64,000 nucleotides of DNA. Origin: Sphingopyxis sp. OPL5. GTDB lineage: Bacteria > Pseudomonadota > Alphaproteobacteria > Sphingomonadales > Sphingomonadaceae. The stretch is taken from the NCBI RefSeq assembly GCF_003797775.2, contig NZ_CP060725.1:682001-746000 (forward strand), given 5' to 3'. The translations under genes and the position numbers were made by a program. The notes beneath the pieces are model-generated. The model was not told where the DNA came from and ran no database searches. It worked only from the letters and a program-made list of their open reading frames with translations. Shown here in pieces: positions 23,882 to 32,668 of the stretch; within the stretch, counting starts at the first letter, position 1, and each line of letters opens with the position of its first letter.

Positions 23882-25842
23882 TTCCAACGGCCCTCATCCT
23901 TGCGCGCGCGCCGTGCCCGCCACAGCGCCAACAATTGCGCGCGGCCAAGCATCGAAAGCGCCGCGCCGAGCGCGATCAGCCCGCCGCCCAGCCATATCCA
24001 CCACACCAGCGGTTTCCACCATAGCCGCAGCTGGTACCGGTCGGCGGCGCCATCGGCGCCCGGCACCGGCTGGCCGAGCACGACATACAGCTGACCGCCC
24101 GGCCGCGTCAGCAGTGCGGCTTCGTTGGTCTCGGTCGGCGCGGTGCCCATCAGCCCGGGGAACATCCGCGATTCGGGTTTCAGCACATGCGACCCGCCGC
24201 CCGTCGTCGCGATGAGCGTGCCTTCGATCGCGGTATAATTCGGCCCCGCGACCGGCTGCACACCCTTGAATAATACGTCGAAATCGCCGACCCGCACCGT
24301 CTCGCCCGGCGCCGCGGCGACCAGCCGTTCCTTGATGAAGGCGCTCTCGGCGCCCATCCCGGCGAGCGTCACCGCGACCCCGAAATGCGCGATCACCATG
24401 CCCCAGGTCGGCAGCGGCGTGCGGCGAAGATTGCGACCCCACAAGGGTGCGAGGCTGGCAACTGCGACGACGCCCGCAACGGACATGCCGAGCAGCGGCA
24501 AAATCCCGACCTTGCCGCCAAAAATCACCAGCAGAACCAGCACCAGCGCCCCGGCGAACGCCGCCATCGGCAGCCGCGACCGCAGTTTCCTACCATCGTC
24601 CTTGCGCCAGGCGAGCAGCGGCCCCGCGACCATGACGAGGCACAGGATCAACGCCAGCGGCCCCGCGACCTTGTTGTAATAGGGCGGCCCGACCGAAATC
24701 TTCTCGCCCATCGCCTCGGCGACGATCGGATAAAGCGTGCCGAGCAGCACCAGCGCGAGGATCGTCGTCAGCAGGAGGTTGTTGATCACCAGCGATCCCT
24801 CGCGGCTCAGCAGCGCGAATTTCTTGCCCTCGGCGACCGTCCCGGCACGCAGCGCGAACAAAGTCAGCGCGCCGCCAATATAGATCGCCATCAGCGCGAG
24901 CAGGAAGGTCCCGCGCTCGGGATCGACCGCGAAACTGTGCACGCTGGTCAGCAGCCCCGACCGGACGATGAAGGTCCCCACCATCGACATCGAAAAGCCG
25001 ATCACCGCGAGCATCACCGTCCATGCGCGCAATGCGTTGCGCGTCGCGGTCACCGCAACCGAATGCAGCAGCGCAGCCCCCGCGAGCCAGGGGATCAGCG
25101 AGACATTCTCGACCGGATCCCAGAACCACCAGCCGCCCCAGCCGAGTTCGTAATAGGCCCAATAGCTGCCGGCGGTGATGCCCAGCGTCAGGAAAATCCA
25201 GCTTCCGAGTACCCACGGCCGCATCGCGCGCGCGAACGCCGGGCCGATCTCGCGGGTAATCAGCGCACCGACCGCGAAGCTGAACGCCACCGACAGCCCG
25301 ACATAACCGACGTAAAGCGTCGGCGGGTGAAAGGCGAGGCCGGGGTCCTGGAGCAGCGGGTTGAGCCCCTGCCCGTCGGGCGGTGCGACCGGTAAACGGT
25401 TGAACGGGTTGGACGAAAAGATCAGGAAGGCGAAGAAGCCGAGGCTCAGCGCCGCTTGCGCCGCAAGCGTCGCGATCAGCGTATCCTCGCGCAATCGCCG
25501 CTCGAAAATCGCAACCAGCGCGCCGGAAATCCCCAGGATCGTCAGCCACAGCAGCATCGACCCTTCGTGATTGCCCCACGCGCCCGCAACCTTGAACAGC
25601 ATCGGTTTCAAACTGTTGCTGTTGCGCGCGACCAGCTCGACCGACATGTCCGACCGCACGAACAGCGCGATCAGCAGGCCAAAGGCCGCCGCGGTCAGCA
25701 CGCCCTGCGCGACGCTCGCGGGCCGCACCAGCGCCGCCAGGTCCTTCTGGCCACCGCGCAGATACAGCGTACCCGCGACGAGCGAGAGACACGCGAGCGC
25801 CGCCGCGATCCACAACAGGGCAAGGCCAAGTTCGGCGATCAT
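23878..25842 (-). CDS. ccmF: Cytochrome c haem lyase subunit CcmF
   Basis: A 654-residue polytopic membrane protein with about fifteen helices. The haem-handling WWD region GWGGWWFWDPVENVS is present, and PPTLYVGYVG and the C-terminal helical bundle are typical. With CcmH and CcmI it attaches haem to the CxxCH motif of apocytochromes c. It overlaps ccmE by 4 bp. Confidence 0.97.
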   Translation of the reverse strand: MIAELGLALLWIAAALACLSLVAGTLYLRGGQKDLAALVRPASVAQGVLTAAAFGLLIALFVRSDMSVELVARNSNSLKPMLFKVAGAWGNHEGSMLLWLTILGISGALVAIFERRLREDTLIATLAAQAALSLGFFAFLIFSSNPFNRLPVAPPDGQGLNPLLQDPGLAFHPPTLYVGYVGLSVAFSFAVGALITREIGPAFARAMRPWVLGSWIFLTLGITAGSYWAYYELGWGGWWFWDPVENVSLIPWLAGAALLHSVAVTATRNALRAWTVMLAVIGFSMSMVGTFIVRSGLLTSVHSFAVDPERGTFLLALMAIYIGGALTLFALRAGTVAEGKKFALLSREGSLVINNLLLTTILALVLLGTLYPIVAEAMGEKISVGPPYYNKVAGPLALILCLVMVAGPLLAWRKDDGRKLRSRLPMAAFAGALVLVLLVIFGGKVGILPLLGMSVAGVVAVASLAPLWGRNLRRTPLPTWGMVIAHFGVAVTLAGMGAESAFIKERLVAAAPGETVRVGDFDVLFKGVQPVAGPNYTAIEGTLIATTGGGSHVLKPESRMFPGLMGTAPTETNEAALLTRPGGQLYVVLGQPVPGADGAADRYQLRLWWKPLVWWIWLGGGLIALGAALSMLGRAQLLALWRARRARKDEGRWK

Positions 25843-26279
25843 GTCTGCGGCGCCGCCTTGGCCACAGCCTTGTCCATGCCTTCCATCTGCGGTGGCATAT
25901 ATTTCTCGTCATGTTTGGCCAGAATCTTGTCGGCCACAAATGTGCCATCGGCACGCATCCGGCCGTCGGCGACCATGCCGCTCTCCTCGGCGAACAGGTC
26001 CGGGACGATCCCGGTGAACTGCACCGGCACCGATGCCTTGCCGTCGGTCGCGACGAAGCGGATCGTCACCCCGTCGCTCTGCCGTTCGATGCTACCCTTG
26101 GCGACCATGCCGCCGAGCCGCATCGGCTCGCCGATGATCGCCTTGCCGGCCTTGACCTCCTCCGGCGTGCGAAAATAGGCGGCCTCGTCGCGGAGCGCGC
26201 TCGCGCCGAGCACGCCCGCGCCCGTGACGCCCGCGAGCGCCACCACGGCGAGGATCAGTCTTTGATGCTTGGCTTTCAT
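25839..26279 (-). CDS. ccmE: Haem chaperone CcmE
   Basis: A 146-residue periplasmic OB-fold protein with an N-terminal anchor (about 8-28). The covalent haem site is LAKHDEKYMPP, with H123 and Y127. It takes haem from CcmC and hands it to CcmF. It overlaps ccmF and ccmD by 4 bp each. Confidence 0.97.
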   Translation of the reverse strand: MKAKHQRLILAVVALAGVTGAGVLGASALRDEAAYFRTPEEVKAGKAIIGEPMRLGGMVAKGSIERQSDGVTIRFVATDGKASVPVQFTGIVPDLFAEESGMVADGRMRADGTFVADKILAKHDEKYMPPQMEGMDKAVAKAAPQT

Positions 26280-26461
26280 TTCGGGTCCCCGCGCGGCGTC
26301 TCGCCGCGCCGATTATTGGCGCGCAGCGCGTCGCTCCGCTTCTCGGCTTTCACCATCGCGCGCCAGCTGGACCACAGCACGATGCCGGTCAGCACGGCGG
26401 TCAGCCCATAGGCCGCCGCGACAAAGGCCCATTGGCCGCCCCCGCTGATCACCCCGGTCAC
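26276..26461 (-). CDS. ccmD: Haem exporter small subunit CcmD
   Basis: A 61-residue protein with one membrane helix (about 10-32) and a basic cytoplasmic tail. This is the expected size and position between ccmC and ccmE. CcmD is needed to release holo-CcmE from CcmC. Identification rests mainly on the operon position and the AAYGLTAVLTGIVLWSSWRA helix. Confidence 0.9.
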   Translation of the reverse strand: MTGVISGGGQWAFVAAAYGLTAVLTGIVLWSSWRAMVKAEKRSDALRANNRRGETPRGDPK

Positions 26462-26464
26462 GCG

Positions 26465-27199
26465 TCAATTCCCCTCATCGTCGGCGAGCCGCCGCAATCG
26501 CGCGGCGACGCGGTTGTCGGCGATGATCCGCCGCATCCGCATCAGCACGATGGCGCCGAACAGCAGCGAGAAACCCGATACGGTCAAACCCAGCGGCCAC
26601 AGCAGCGCGCCGTCGATGCTCGATCCGCGCAGCGTGATGCTCGGCCCCTGATGCAGGCTGTTCCACCACACGACGCTGCGGTTGATGATCGGGATGTTGA
26701 TCGCGCCCACCAACGCATAGATGGCGGCGCCACGCGACAGCGATCCGCCCTGTTTCTGTCCCTCGTCGCCATTGGTCAGCGCGATGAAGCCGGCATAGAG
26801 AAAAAGCAGGACGAGCATCGACGTCATCCGGCCGTCCCATTCCCACCAGGTCCCCCATGTCGGCCGCCCCCAGATCGACCCGGTGGCGAGGCAAAGCGCC
26901 GTGAACAACATGCCCGGCACCGCTATCGCGCGTGCCGCGATTCCCGAGAGCGGATGGCGCCAGACGAGCTGGATCAGCCCGGCGATCGCGAGGCTCGTCC
27001 AGCCGCCCATGCCGAGCCAGGCCGACGGGACATGGACATATAATATCCGCGCGGTTTCGCCCTGCTTGTAATCGCCCGGCACCACGGCGAGCCCCGCCCA
27101 GCTGCCCGCGAGCAGCAACAGCATCCCGACGCCGAGCAGCCACGGTGTCAGCGGTTTGGCGATTGCCAGGAAACGGGTCGGATTCGCATAGGCGTGCAT
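26465..27199 (-). CDS. ccmC: Haem export membrane protein CcmC
   Basis: A 244-residue protein with six membrane helices. The tryptophan-rich haem motif WGRPTWGTWWEWDGR is intact, as are the flanking ILYVHVPSAW and VVWWNSLHQGP histidine regions. It loads haem on CcmE. In many relatives ccmA and ccmB come just upstream; here they are absent, and 157 bp of non-coding DNA then a DUF454 gene end lie upstream. The ABC subunits are presumably elsewhere in the genome. Confidence 0.96.
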   Translation of the reverse strand: MHAYANPTRFLAIAKPLTPWLLGVGMLLLLAGSWAGLAVVPGDYKQGETARILYVHVPSAWLGMGGWTSLAIAGLIQLVWRHPLSGIAARAIAVPGMLFTALCLATGSIWGRPTWGTWWEWDGRMTSMLVLLFLYAGFIALTNGDEGQKQGGSLSRGAAIYALVGAINIPIINRSVVWWNSLHQGPSITLRGSSIDGALLWPLGLTVSGFSLLFGAIVLMRMRRIIADNRVAARLRRLADDEGN

Positions 27200-27356
27200 C
27201 GGTTCGCGTCGTCTTTAGGTGAGGCCGATATATCGGTCCAGTGAATTGCCCGGCGCGACCCGGCGGCGCTTCTCTCGCCCGCCCTGCGAACAAGGTCAAG
27301 CGCCGCGCTTCGGCACCCCGCACCGTCTATCGCATTGAGCGAGGTCAAAATTCGTC

Positions 27357-27710
27357 TCACCCCTCGGGGCGCGTCCAGATCCAGCTCCCGGTCACCCCCG
27401 CCACGACGATCGGCACCATCATCCACGGCCAGGGCGAAAAGAGCAAAGCGAGCAGGATGCTGAAAGCGAAGGCGACCGTCGCCGCGACCTTGCCCTTACG
27501 GCTGATCGCCCCCTTCTCGCGCCAGGCGAGAATATGGTGGCCGAAATGCGGATGATTGACCAGCCATGCCTCGAGCCGCGGCGACGAGCGGGCGAAACAA
27601 AAAGCCGCGAGGATAACGAACGGTACCGTCGGCAACAGCGGCAGGAACGCCCCGATCGCGCCGAGCGCGAGCGACAGCCAGCCACAGACGAGGTAGAAAT
27701 GCCGCTTCAT
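27357..27710 (-). CDS. DUF454 (YbaN-like) membrane protein, possible independent start inside the fusion
   Basis: If translated alone, the protein begins with MKRHFYLVCGWLSLALG at 27710 and has 117 residues with three to four hydrophobic segments. LLPTVPFVILAAFCFARSSP and the following HFGHHILAWREKGAIS are typical of DUF454. No good ribosome-binding site is visible before 27710, so expression as a separate protein is uncertain. The function of DUF454 proteins is unknown. Confidence 0.5.
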   Translation of the reverse strand: MKRHFYLVCGWLSLALGAIGAFLPLLPTVPFVILAAFCFARSSPRLEAWLVNHPHFGHHILAWREKGAISRKGKVAATVAFAFSILLALLFSPWPWMMVPIVVAGVTGSWIWTRPEG

Positions 27711-28811
27711 CACGGGCGGGCTTAGCGGAATTGGCGGAGCGCGCCAGCCCCGGCAATATCGTCGCCCCCGCCCGATCAGCTTCTGCGCCATCCGGTCGGC
27801 GACGACCGACGCCGGGGTGCCGCTCGCCTTGCTCTCGGCCCAGATGTCGGCCAAGCGGCCGGGGATCTGGCGGATGCGGCTTTCGACTTCCTCGGCATTG
27901 CCCTGCCCGAGATATTCGAGCGCGACGTTGATGATGCCGCCCGCGTTGATCACATAATCGGGAGCATAGGTGATGCCGCGGTCGTGGATGCGCTGGCCGT
28001 CGGCGGCGGTCGCGAGTTGGTTGTTCGCGCCGCCCGACACGATCGGGACATTGAGCTTGGCGATGCTTTCCTCGGTCAGGATCGCGCCGAGCGCATTGGG
28101 GCTAAGAACGTCCGCCTCAATCTCCATGATCGCCGCCGAATCGGCCAGATCGGCACCCAGTTCGTCCGCCAGCGCCTTGGCGCGCGCCAGATTGACGTCG
28201 GCGAGGGTCAGGATCGCGCCATCGGCCGCCAGCCGCCGCGCGACCCCGCCGCCGACGCTGCCGACGCCCTGGATCGCGACGCGCACGCCCTTGGCGCTGT
28301 CGGTGCCGAGACCGTTCTTGATCGCGGCGAGTATCCCCAGATAAACGCCCAGCGCGGTCTGCGGACCCGGATCGCCGCCCACTTCGCCGCTCGCTACGGG
28401 CAGTCCGCTGACATGCTTGGTCTGGTGCGAAATCGCGACGATGTCGGCGACCGACATGCCGACATCCTCGGCGGTGACATAGGCACCGCCCAGCGAATCG
28501 ACCGCGCGCCCGAAGGCCGCAAGCATCTCGGGCGTCTTCTCGGCGCCCTCGTCGGCCAGGATCACGCCCTTTGCGCCGCCCATCGGCAGGCCCGCCATGG
28601 CGTTCTTGTAGCTCATGCCCCGCGACAGGCGCAGCGCATCGGTGATCGCCGCCTTGCGCTGCGGATAATGCCAATAGCGCACCCCGCCCGCGCCGGGGCC
28701 GAGGTGGGTCGAATGCACCGCGATGACCGCGGTCAGCCCGCTGGCGCGATCGCGGAACATGTGAACATGCTCATGATCGTCGAAATCGGCGAAATCCCAG
28801 ACAGCAGACAT
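27357..28811 (-). CDS. Leucine-dehydrogenase-type enzyme fused in frame to a DUF454 protein (484 aa)
   Basis: The frame encodes a Glu/Leu/Phe/Val dehydrogenase over about residues 1-345 and a DUF454 membrane protein over about 368-484. The dehydrogenase part has THLGPGAGGVRYW, K69 and the catalytic K81 (LPMGGAKGVI), and the nucleotide-binding fold GVGSVGGGVARRL. It deaminates branched-chain amino acids with NAD. Family members are about 350 residues long and normally end near VADRMAQKLIG, so the fusion is unusual. An alternative single-base shift near residue 345 would give a stop (TAA at about 27723) after a short tail. Either a real fusion, a programmed or lost stop, or a sequencing frameshift could explain this. 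Upstream lies a TTACGT inverted repeat. Confidence 0.75.
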   Translation of the reverse strand: MSAVWDFADFDDHEHVHMFRDRASGLTAVIAVHSTHLGPGAGGVRYWHYPQRKAAITDALRLSRGMSYKNAMAGLPMGGAKGVILADEGAEKTPEMLAAFGRAVDSLGGAYVTAEDVGMSVADIVAISHQTKHVSGLPVASGEVGGDPGPQTALGVYLGILAAIKNGLGTDSAKGVRVAIQGVGSVGGGVARRLAADGAILTLADVNLARAKALADELGADLADSAAIMEIEADVLSPNALGAILTEESIAKLNVPIVSGGANNQLATAADGQRIHDRGITYAPDYVINAGGIINVALEYLGQGNAEEVESRIRQIPGRLADIWAESKASGTPASVVADRMAQKLIGRGRRYCRGWRAPPIPLSPPVMKRHFYLVCGWLSLALGAIGAFLPLLPTVPFVILAAFCFARSSPRLEAWLVNHPHFGHHILAWREKGAISRKGKVAATVAFAFSILLALLFSPWPWMMVPIVVAGVTGSWIWTRPEG

Positions 28812-28833
28812 GCGCGACTCCTCGCGTTAGAAA

Positions 28834-28851
28834 ATTACGTTAAGACGTAAT
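28834..28851. promoter_or_regulatory. Inverted-repeat box upstream of the dehydrogenase gene
   Basis: ATTACGT-TAAG-ACGTAAT is a perfect 7-bp inverted repeat, ending 23 bp before the start codon on the minus strand. It resembles the box at 16996-17010. The placement next to a branched-chain amino-acid dehydrogenase suits a regulator of that pathway such as a MerR-type LiuR, which is a recollection and not proven. Confidence 0.45.
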
Positions 28852-28909
28852 AATCCAATAGCGGCGATGAGTCACCCCAAATCCCGCATGTGCGCGATGA
28901 TTGAGAAAA

Positions 28910-28987
28910 TGGGGCGACCAACGGGGCTCGAACCCGCGACCTCCGGTACCACAAACCGGCGCTCTAACCAACTGAGCTATGGTCGCC
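28910..28987 (-). tRNA. tRNA-His (GTG)
   Basis: The minus strand folds as a complete cloverleaf with the 7-bp acceptor stem GCGACCA/TGGTCGC, the D-arm AGCTCAGTTGGTTAGAG, the anticodon loop with GTG in CCGGTTTGTGGTACCGG, and the T-arm GGGTTCGAGCCCC. The CCA end is encoded (28910-28912). A G precedes position 1 and pairs with C73, the extra G-1 that marks histidine tRNA. Confidence 0.97.
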
Positions 28988-29098
28988 ACATAAGCGAAGA
29001 GGGCGCGCGAAGCGGCCTCGACAGCGCGCGGCGATAGGCGCGGGAGGCCCCGTTCGTCAAGCATTGTTCGTGAAACATATGCCCCCTAAAAGCGCGGC

Positions 29099-29776
29099 AT
29101 GACCGACAGGATCGTCGATATGGCAACATCGGGTGCCGACCGCACCGCCGATCGCCTCGCCGCCGTGCCTGGCATCCGCCGCGCGCCGACGCCCAAGCTG
29201 CAGCAATATATGCTCTCGCGCTTCCTCGACGCCGATACCTGCGCCGCGCTGATCGAGCGCATCGATCGCGACGTGCGTCCCTCGACGATCGCCGATCCCA
29301 ACGGCGACGAAGCCTTCCGCACCAGCGCGACCTGCGACCTCGACCATCGTGACCCTGTCGTCCGCGCCGTGAATGACAGGCTCCACGTGCTCACCGGCAT
29401 TCCCCTGCCCTATGGCGAGCCACTGCAAGGCCAGCGCTACGACGTCGGACAGGAATTCAAGGCGCACACCGACTTTTTCGATCCGCGTGGCTCCGATTGG
29501 GAGCAATATTGCGCGATCCCCGGTCAGCGCAGCTGGACGCTGATGATCTACCTCAACGCCCCCCCCGCGGGCGGCGCGACGCGTTTCCTCGCGACCGGCA
29601 AGATGCACCAGCCCGAGGCCGGAAAGCTGCTCGCCTGGAACAATGTCCGCCCCGACGGCACGACGAACGACGACACCCTCCACCACGGGATGAAGGTGCG
29701 CAAGGGACGCAAATATATCATCACCAAATGGTTCCGCGAACGGCCCTGGCCGTGGGCGGAGGGGGAGCTGGACTGA
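29099..29776 (+). CDS. 2-oxoglutarate/Fe(II)-dependent prolyl 4-hydroxylase-like oxygenase
   Basis: A 225-residue soluble jelly-roll oxygenase. The iron triad is H123 and D125 (AHTDFFDP) with H196 (TLHHGMKV), and K205 or a neighbouring basic residue in RKGRKYIITKWF would bind 2-oxoglutarate. The C-terminal WFRERPW is typical of the bacterial P4H-like group. Substrate unknown; it may hydroxylate a peptide or small molecule. There is no signal peptide. A palindromic repeat follows 51 bp after the stop. Confidence 0.9.
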   Translation: MTDRIVDMATSGADRTADRLAAVPGIRRAPTPKLQQYMLSRFLDADTCAALIERIDRDVRPSTIADPNGDEAFRTSATCDLDHRDPVVRAVNDRLHVLTGIPLPYGEPLQGQRYDVGQEFKAHTDFFDPRGSDWEQYCAIPGQRSWTLMIYLNAPPAGGATRFLATGKMHQPEAGKLLAWNNVRPDGTTNDDTLHHGMKVRKGRKYIITKWFRERPWPWAEGELD

Positions 29777-29827
29777 GCCACCCACAGCCCGTGAGCCCAC
29801 CCATAAATCCGCAAGCCCGCCTATAAA

Positions 29828-29911
29828 CCCGTTCGTGTCGAGCGAAGTCGAGACACCCATCGGCGTGGCGCATGCCTTCGGGGTGTCTCGACTTCGCTCG
29901 ACACGAACGGG
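29828..29911. repeat. Palindromic repeat, copy 1 (TCGAGCGAAGTCGAGA core)
   Basis: Two perfectly complementary 31-bp arms (29828-29858 and 29881-29911) flank a 22-bp loop. The core TGTCGAGCGAAGTCGAGACA also occurs at 42401-42483 and 62756-62835. Such elements are widespread in sphingomonad intergenic DNA. This copy sits between convergent genes and could form a strong hairpin in either transcript, but it lacks a T-tract. Confidence 0.9.
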
Positions 29912-29946
29912 AATAGGGGTCGGTTTTCACCGACCCCTCGTTGGAA

Positions 29947-30687
29947 TCACCGCACCAACCGATACTGGAAACTCAGCGTCAGCGTATTCGCGACCTGGCC
30001 CGGCTCGACCGGGGTCGCCTTGGCGTCCATCGCCTGCAGGCGCACCATCGGCATCGGCGGCTGCGGGCCACCAAAGCTGCCTTCGCTGATCGACACCAGC
30101 TCGGCACCGCGATATCCCGCGAGCTTGGCATAGTCTGCCGCCTTCGCCTCGGCCGCCTTAATCGCCGTGCCGCGCACGCCGACGAGCTGCGCATCGGGGT
30201 CCTTCATGGAAAAATAGGGACCGTCGATGTTCGTCCCGCCCGCGGCGACCAGCGCGTCGAGCAGCGGGCCGATGTCGTCGATCTTCGGCGTGGTCGCGCG
30301 CACCGTGTTCGACACCTGATAGCCGATGAAGCGCGGCGGCTGGCCCGCCACCTGATTGTTATAGTCATATTGCGGCGACAGGTTGATGCCGCTCGTCTGG
30401 ATATCCTCGGCCTTGATCCCGCGCGCTTTCGCTGCGGCGATCAGCTTGTCCATCGCGGCGGCATTCTGGCGCATCGCCTCGACCGCGGTCGGCGCGGTCG
30501 TCGTCACCCCGGCGCCGACGGTCGCCTGGTCGGGGCGCGAGCGCACTTCCTCGCTGACGCTGAAGGTCAGGATCGGGCCCTGCGTCGTCGCTGTCGTCAC
30601 CGTCGTTCCCCCTTGCTGTGCAAGCGCGGGCGTTGCCGCCATCAGCGCCAGTCCACTGGCCATAGCGGTGAGCATATGCTTCGTCAT
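29947..30687 (-). CDS. SIMPL (DUF541) domain periplasmic protein
   Basis: A 246-residue secreted protein. The signal peptide runs to about residue 24 (ATPALA-QQ). The SIMPL domain is recognisable from PILTFSVSEEVRSRPDQATV, the periodic ITTTAPTAVEAMRQNAAAMDKL helix, and YQVSNTVRATTPKIDDIGPL. GGAGAAG precedes the ATG at 30687, so I use that start instead of one further upstream. The family (as in BP26) forms ring-like oligomers in the envelope; its role is unclear. Confidence 0.92.
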   Translation of the reverse strand: MTKHMLTAMASGLALMAATPALAQQGGTTVTTATTQGPILTFSVSEEVRSRPDQATVGAGVTTTAPTAVEAMRQNAAAMDKLIAAAKARGIKAEDIQTSGINLSPQYDYNNQVAGQPPRFIGYQVSNTVRATTPKIDDIGPLLDALVAAGGTNIDGPYFSMKDPDAQLVGVRGTAIKAAEAKAADYAKLAGYRGAELVSISEGSFGGPQPPMPMVRLQAMDAKATPVEPGQVANTLTLSFQYRLVR

Positions 30688-30822
30688 GTTCTTCTCCTGT
30701 CGGCCGAACCCCCGGCCAGTTCCGGGTCGTGCCCCCCGAACGCAGACGGAGGCGACCCGTTCCGGCCTTTGCCTCCACGGCGCTTGCATGATGCTGAACA
30801 CCTCAGTAGCGAGCCGTTCATC

Positions 30823-32604
30823 ATGGCAGCCCCGATTTTATCATATGAAGGCCTCGGCCTTGTGCAGGGCAGCGGCTGGCTGTTTCAGAATCTCGACATC
30901 TATGTCGGCGAGCGCGACCGCCTCGCGCTGATCGGCCGCAACGGCGCGGGCAAGACGACCCTGCTCAAATTGCTCGCCGGACAGATCGACGCCGACAAAG
31001 GCAAGCGCGTGATCGTGCCCGGCACCCATGTCGTGATGCTCGAACAGGAACCCGATTTCCGACCTTTCGATACCCTCATGGATTTCGCCGTCGCCGCGCC
31101 CAACGCGCCCGAGGAGTTTGAAGTCGCCGCGATCGCCGATCAGCTCGGCATCGACATGAGCCGCACCGCCGCCAGCGCCTCAGGCGGCGAACGCCGCCGT
31201 GCCGCACTGGCCCGCGCGCTCGCGCAGAACCCCGACGTGCTGTTGCTCGACGAGCCGACCAACCATCTCGACCTCGCCGCGATCGACTGGCTCGAATCCT
31301 GGCTCGCGCGTTACACCGGCGCCTTCGTCGCGATCAGCCACGACCGCACCTTCCTCACCCGCCTGACGCGCCAGACCCTGTGGCTCGACCGCGGCAGCAT
31401 CCGGCGCAAGGAAATCGGCTTCGGCGGTTTCGAGGAATGGAGCGATTCGGTCGCCGCCGAAGAAGCGCGTGCCGCACAGCGCCTCGATTCCAAACTGCGC
31501 CTCGAAGCGCATTGGCTCGAACGCGGCGTCACTGCGCGCCGCAAGCGCAACCAGGGCCGGCTTGAGAAGCTCAAGGAAATGCGCGCCACCCGCGCCGCGA
31601 TGATCGGCGGTCCCGGCGTCGCCAGGCTCGGCCTCGCCAACGATGATGTCCGCTCCAAATCGGTGATCGTCGCCGAAAATGTCAGCAAAAGCTTCGGCGA
31701 CCGCCCGATCATCAAAAATTTCGATTTCCGCGTCCAGCGCGGCGACCGCATCGGCATCGTCGGCGCCAATGGCGCGGGCAAGTCGACCTTGCTCAAACTG
31801 CTCACCGGCGAAATCGCGCCCGACAGCGGCAAGATCACCCTCGCCCCGACCCTCGACGGCATCGTCATCGACCAGCAGCGCAGCCTGATGTCGCCCGAAA
31901 AGCGCGTCCGCGATATCCTCGCCGACGGCGGCGACTGGGTCGAGGTGCGCGGGGTCAAGAAGCACATTCAGGGTTATCTCAAGGAATTCCTCTTCGACCC
32001 CGGCGTCGTCGAGGCGAGCGTCGGCGCGCTGTCGGGCGGCGAACGCTCGCGGCTCTTGCTCGCGCGCGAATTCGCCCGCGAATCGAACCTGCTCGTGCTC
32101 GACGAGCCGACCAACGACCTCGACCTCGAAACGCTCGACCTGTTGCAGGAAGTCATCGCCGACTATGCCGGCACCGTGCTGCTCGTCAGCCACGATCGCG
32201 ATTTCCTCGACCGCACCGTCACCGTCACCCTCGGCCTCGACGGAACGGGCAAGGTCGACATCGTCGCCGGCGGCTATGCCGACTGGGAAGCCAAGCGGGT
32301 CAAGCCGAACGCGGTAAAGGCGAAGTCCGCATCCACCGGCGCGGCGGCGGCGCCGCCGCCGCAGGCGCGCAAAAAACTCAGCTACAAGGACCAGCGCGAC
32401 TACGACCTGCTGCCTGCCCGCATCGAGGAAATCGAAACGGAAATGGCCACGATCGAAAGCGACCTGTCCGACGGCAGCCTGTTCACCCGCGATCACAAGC
32501 GCTTCACGGCGCTCACCGAAAAGCTCGAAACGCTGCGCGACGAAAAGGCTGCAGCGGAGGATCGCTGGCTCGAACTCGCGGAGGCGGTCGAAGCGCTCGG
32601 CTAA
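30823..32604 (+). CDS. uup: ABC-F family ATPase, Uup-like
   Basis: A 593-residue soluble protein with two ABC domains and no membrane segments. Walker A motifs are GRNGAGKTT (about residue 38) and GANGAGKST, and the signatures are SGGERRRAALARA and SGGERSRLLLARE. A charged linker joins the domains, and a C-terminal coiled coil follows a Pro/Ala-rich spacer, as in Uup. ABC-F proteins act on ribosomes or DNA rather than in transport. The ATG at 30823 begins MAAPILSYEGLGLVQG, the normal ABC-F start; the frame is open further upstream but that part has no homology. Uup versus another ABC-F subgroup is uncertain. Confidence 0.9.
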   Translation: MAAPILSYEGLGLVQGSGWLFQNLDIYVGERDRLALIGRNGAGKTTLLKLLAGQIDADKGKRVIVPGTHVVMLEQEPDFRPFDTLMDFAVAAPNAPEEFEVAAIADQLGIDMSRTAASASGGERRRAALARALAQNPDVLLLDEPTNHLDLAAIDWLESWLARYTGAFVAISHDRTFLTRLTRQTLWLDRGSIRRKEIGFGGFEEWSDSVAAEEARAAQRLDSKLRLEAHWLERGVTARRKRNQGRLEKLKEMRATRAAMIGGPGVARLGLANDDVRSKSVIVAENVSKSFGDRPIIKNFDFRVQRGDRIGIVGANGAGKSTLLKLLTGEIAPDSGKITLAPTLDGIVIDQQRSLMSPEKRVRDILADGGDWVEVRGVKKHIQGYLKEFLFDPGVVEASVGALSGGERSRLLLAREFARESNLLVLDEPTNDLDLETLDLLQEVIADYAGTVLLVSHDRDFLDRTVTVTLGLDGTGKVDIVAGGYADWEAKRVKPNAVKAKSASTGAAAAPPPQARKKLSYKDQRDYDLLPARIEEIETEMATIESDLSDGSLFTRDHKRFTALTEKLETLRDEKAAAEDRWLELAEAVEALG

Positions 32605-32668
32605 TACCCTTGCTCCGAAACGCGCCTTCTCACACAAGGGCCGTGCAGGAACACGGGGGGACTATATT

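Noticed and set aside
29941..30822. Upstream extension of the ABC-F gene
   Set aside because: The frame is open but this part is antisense to the SIMPL gene, and all ABC-F homologues start near MAAPILSYEG.
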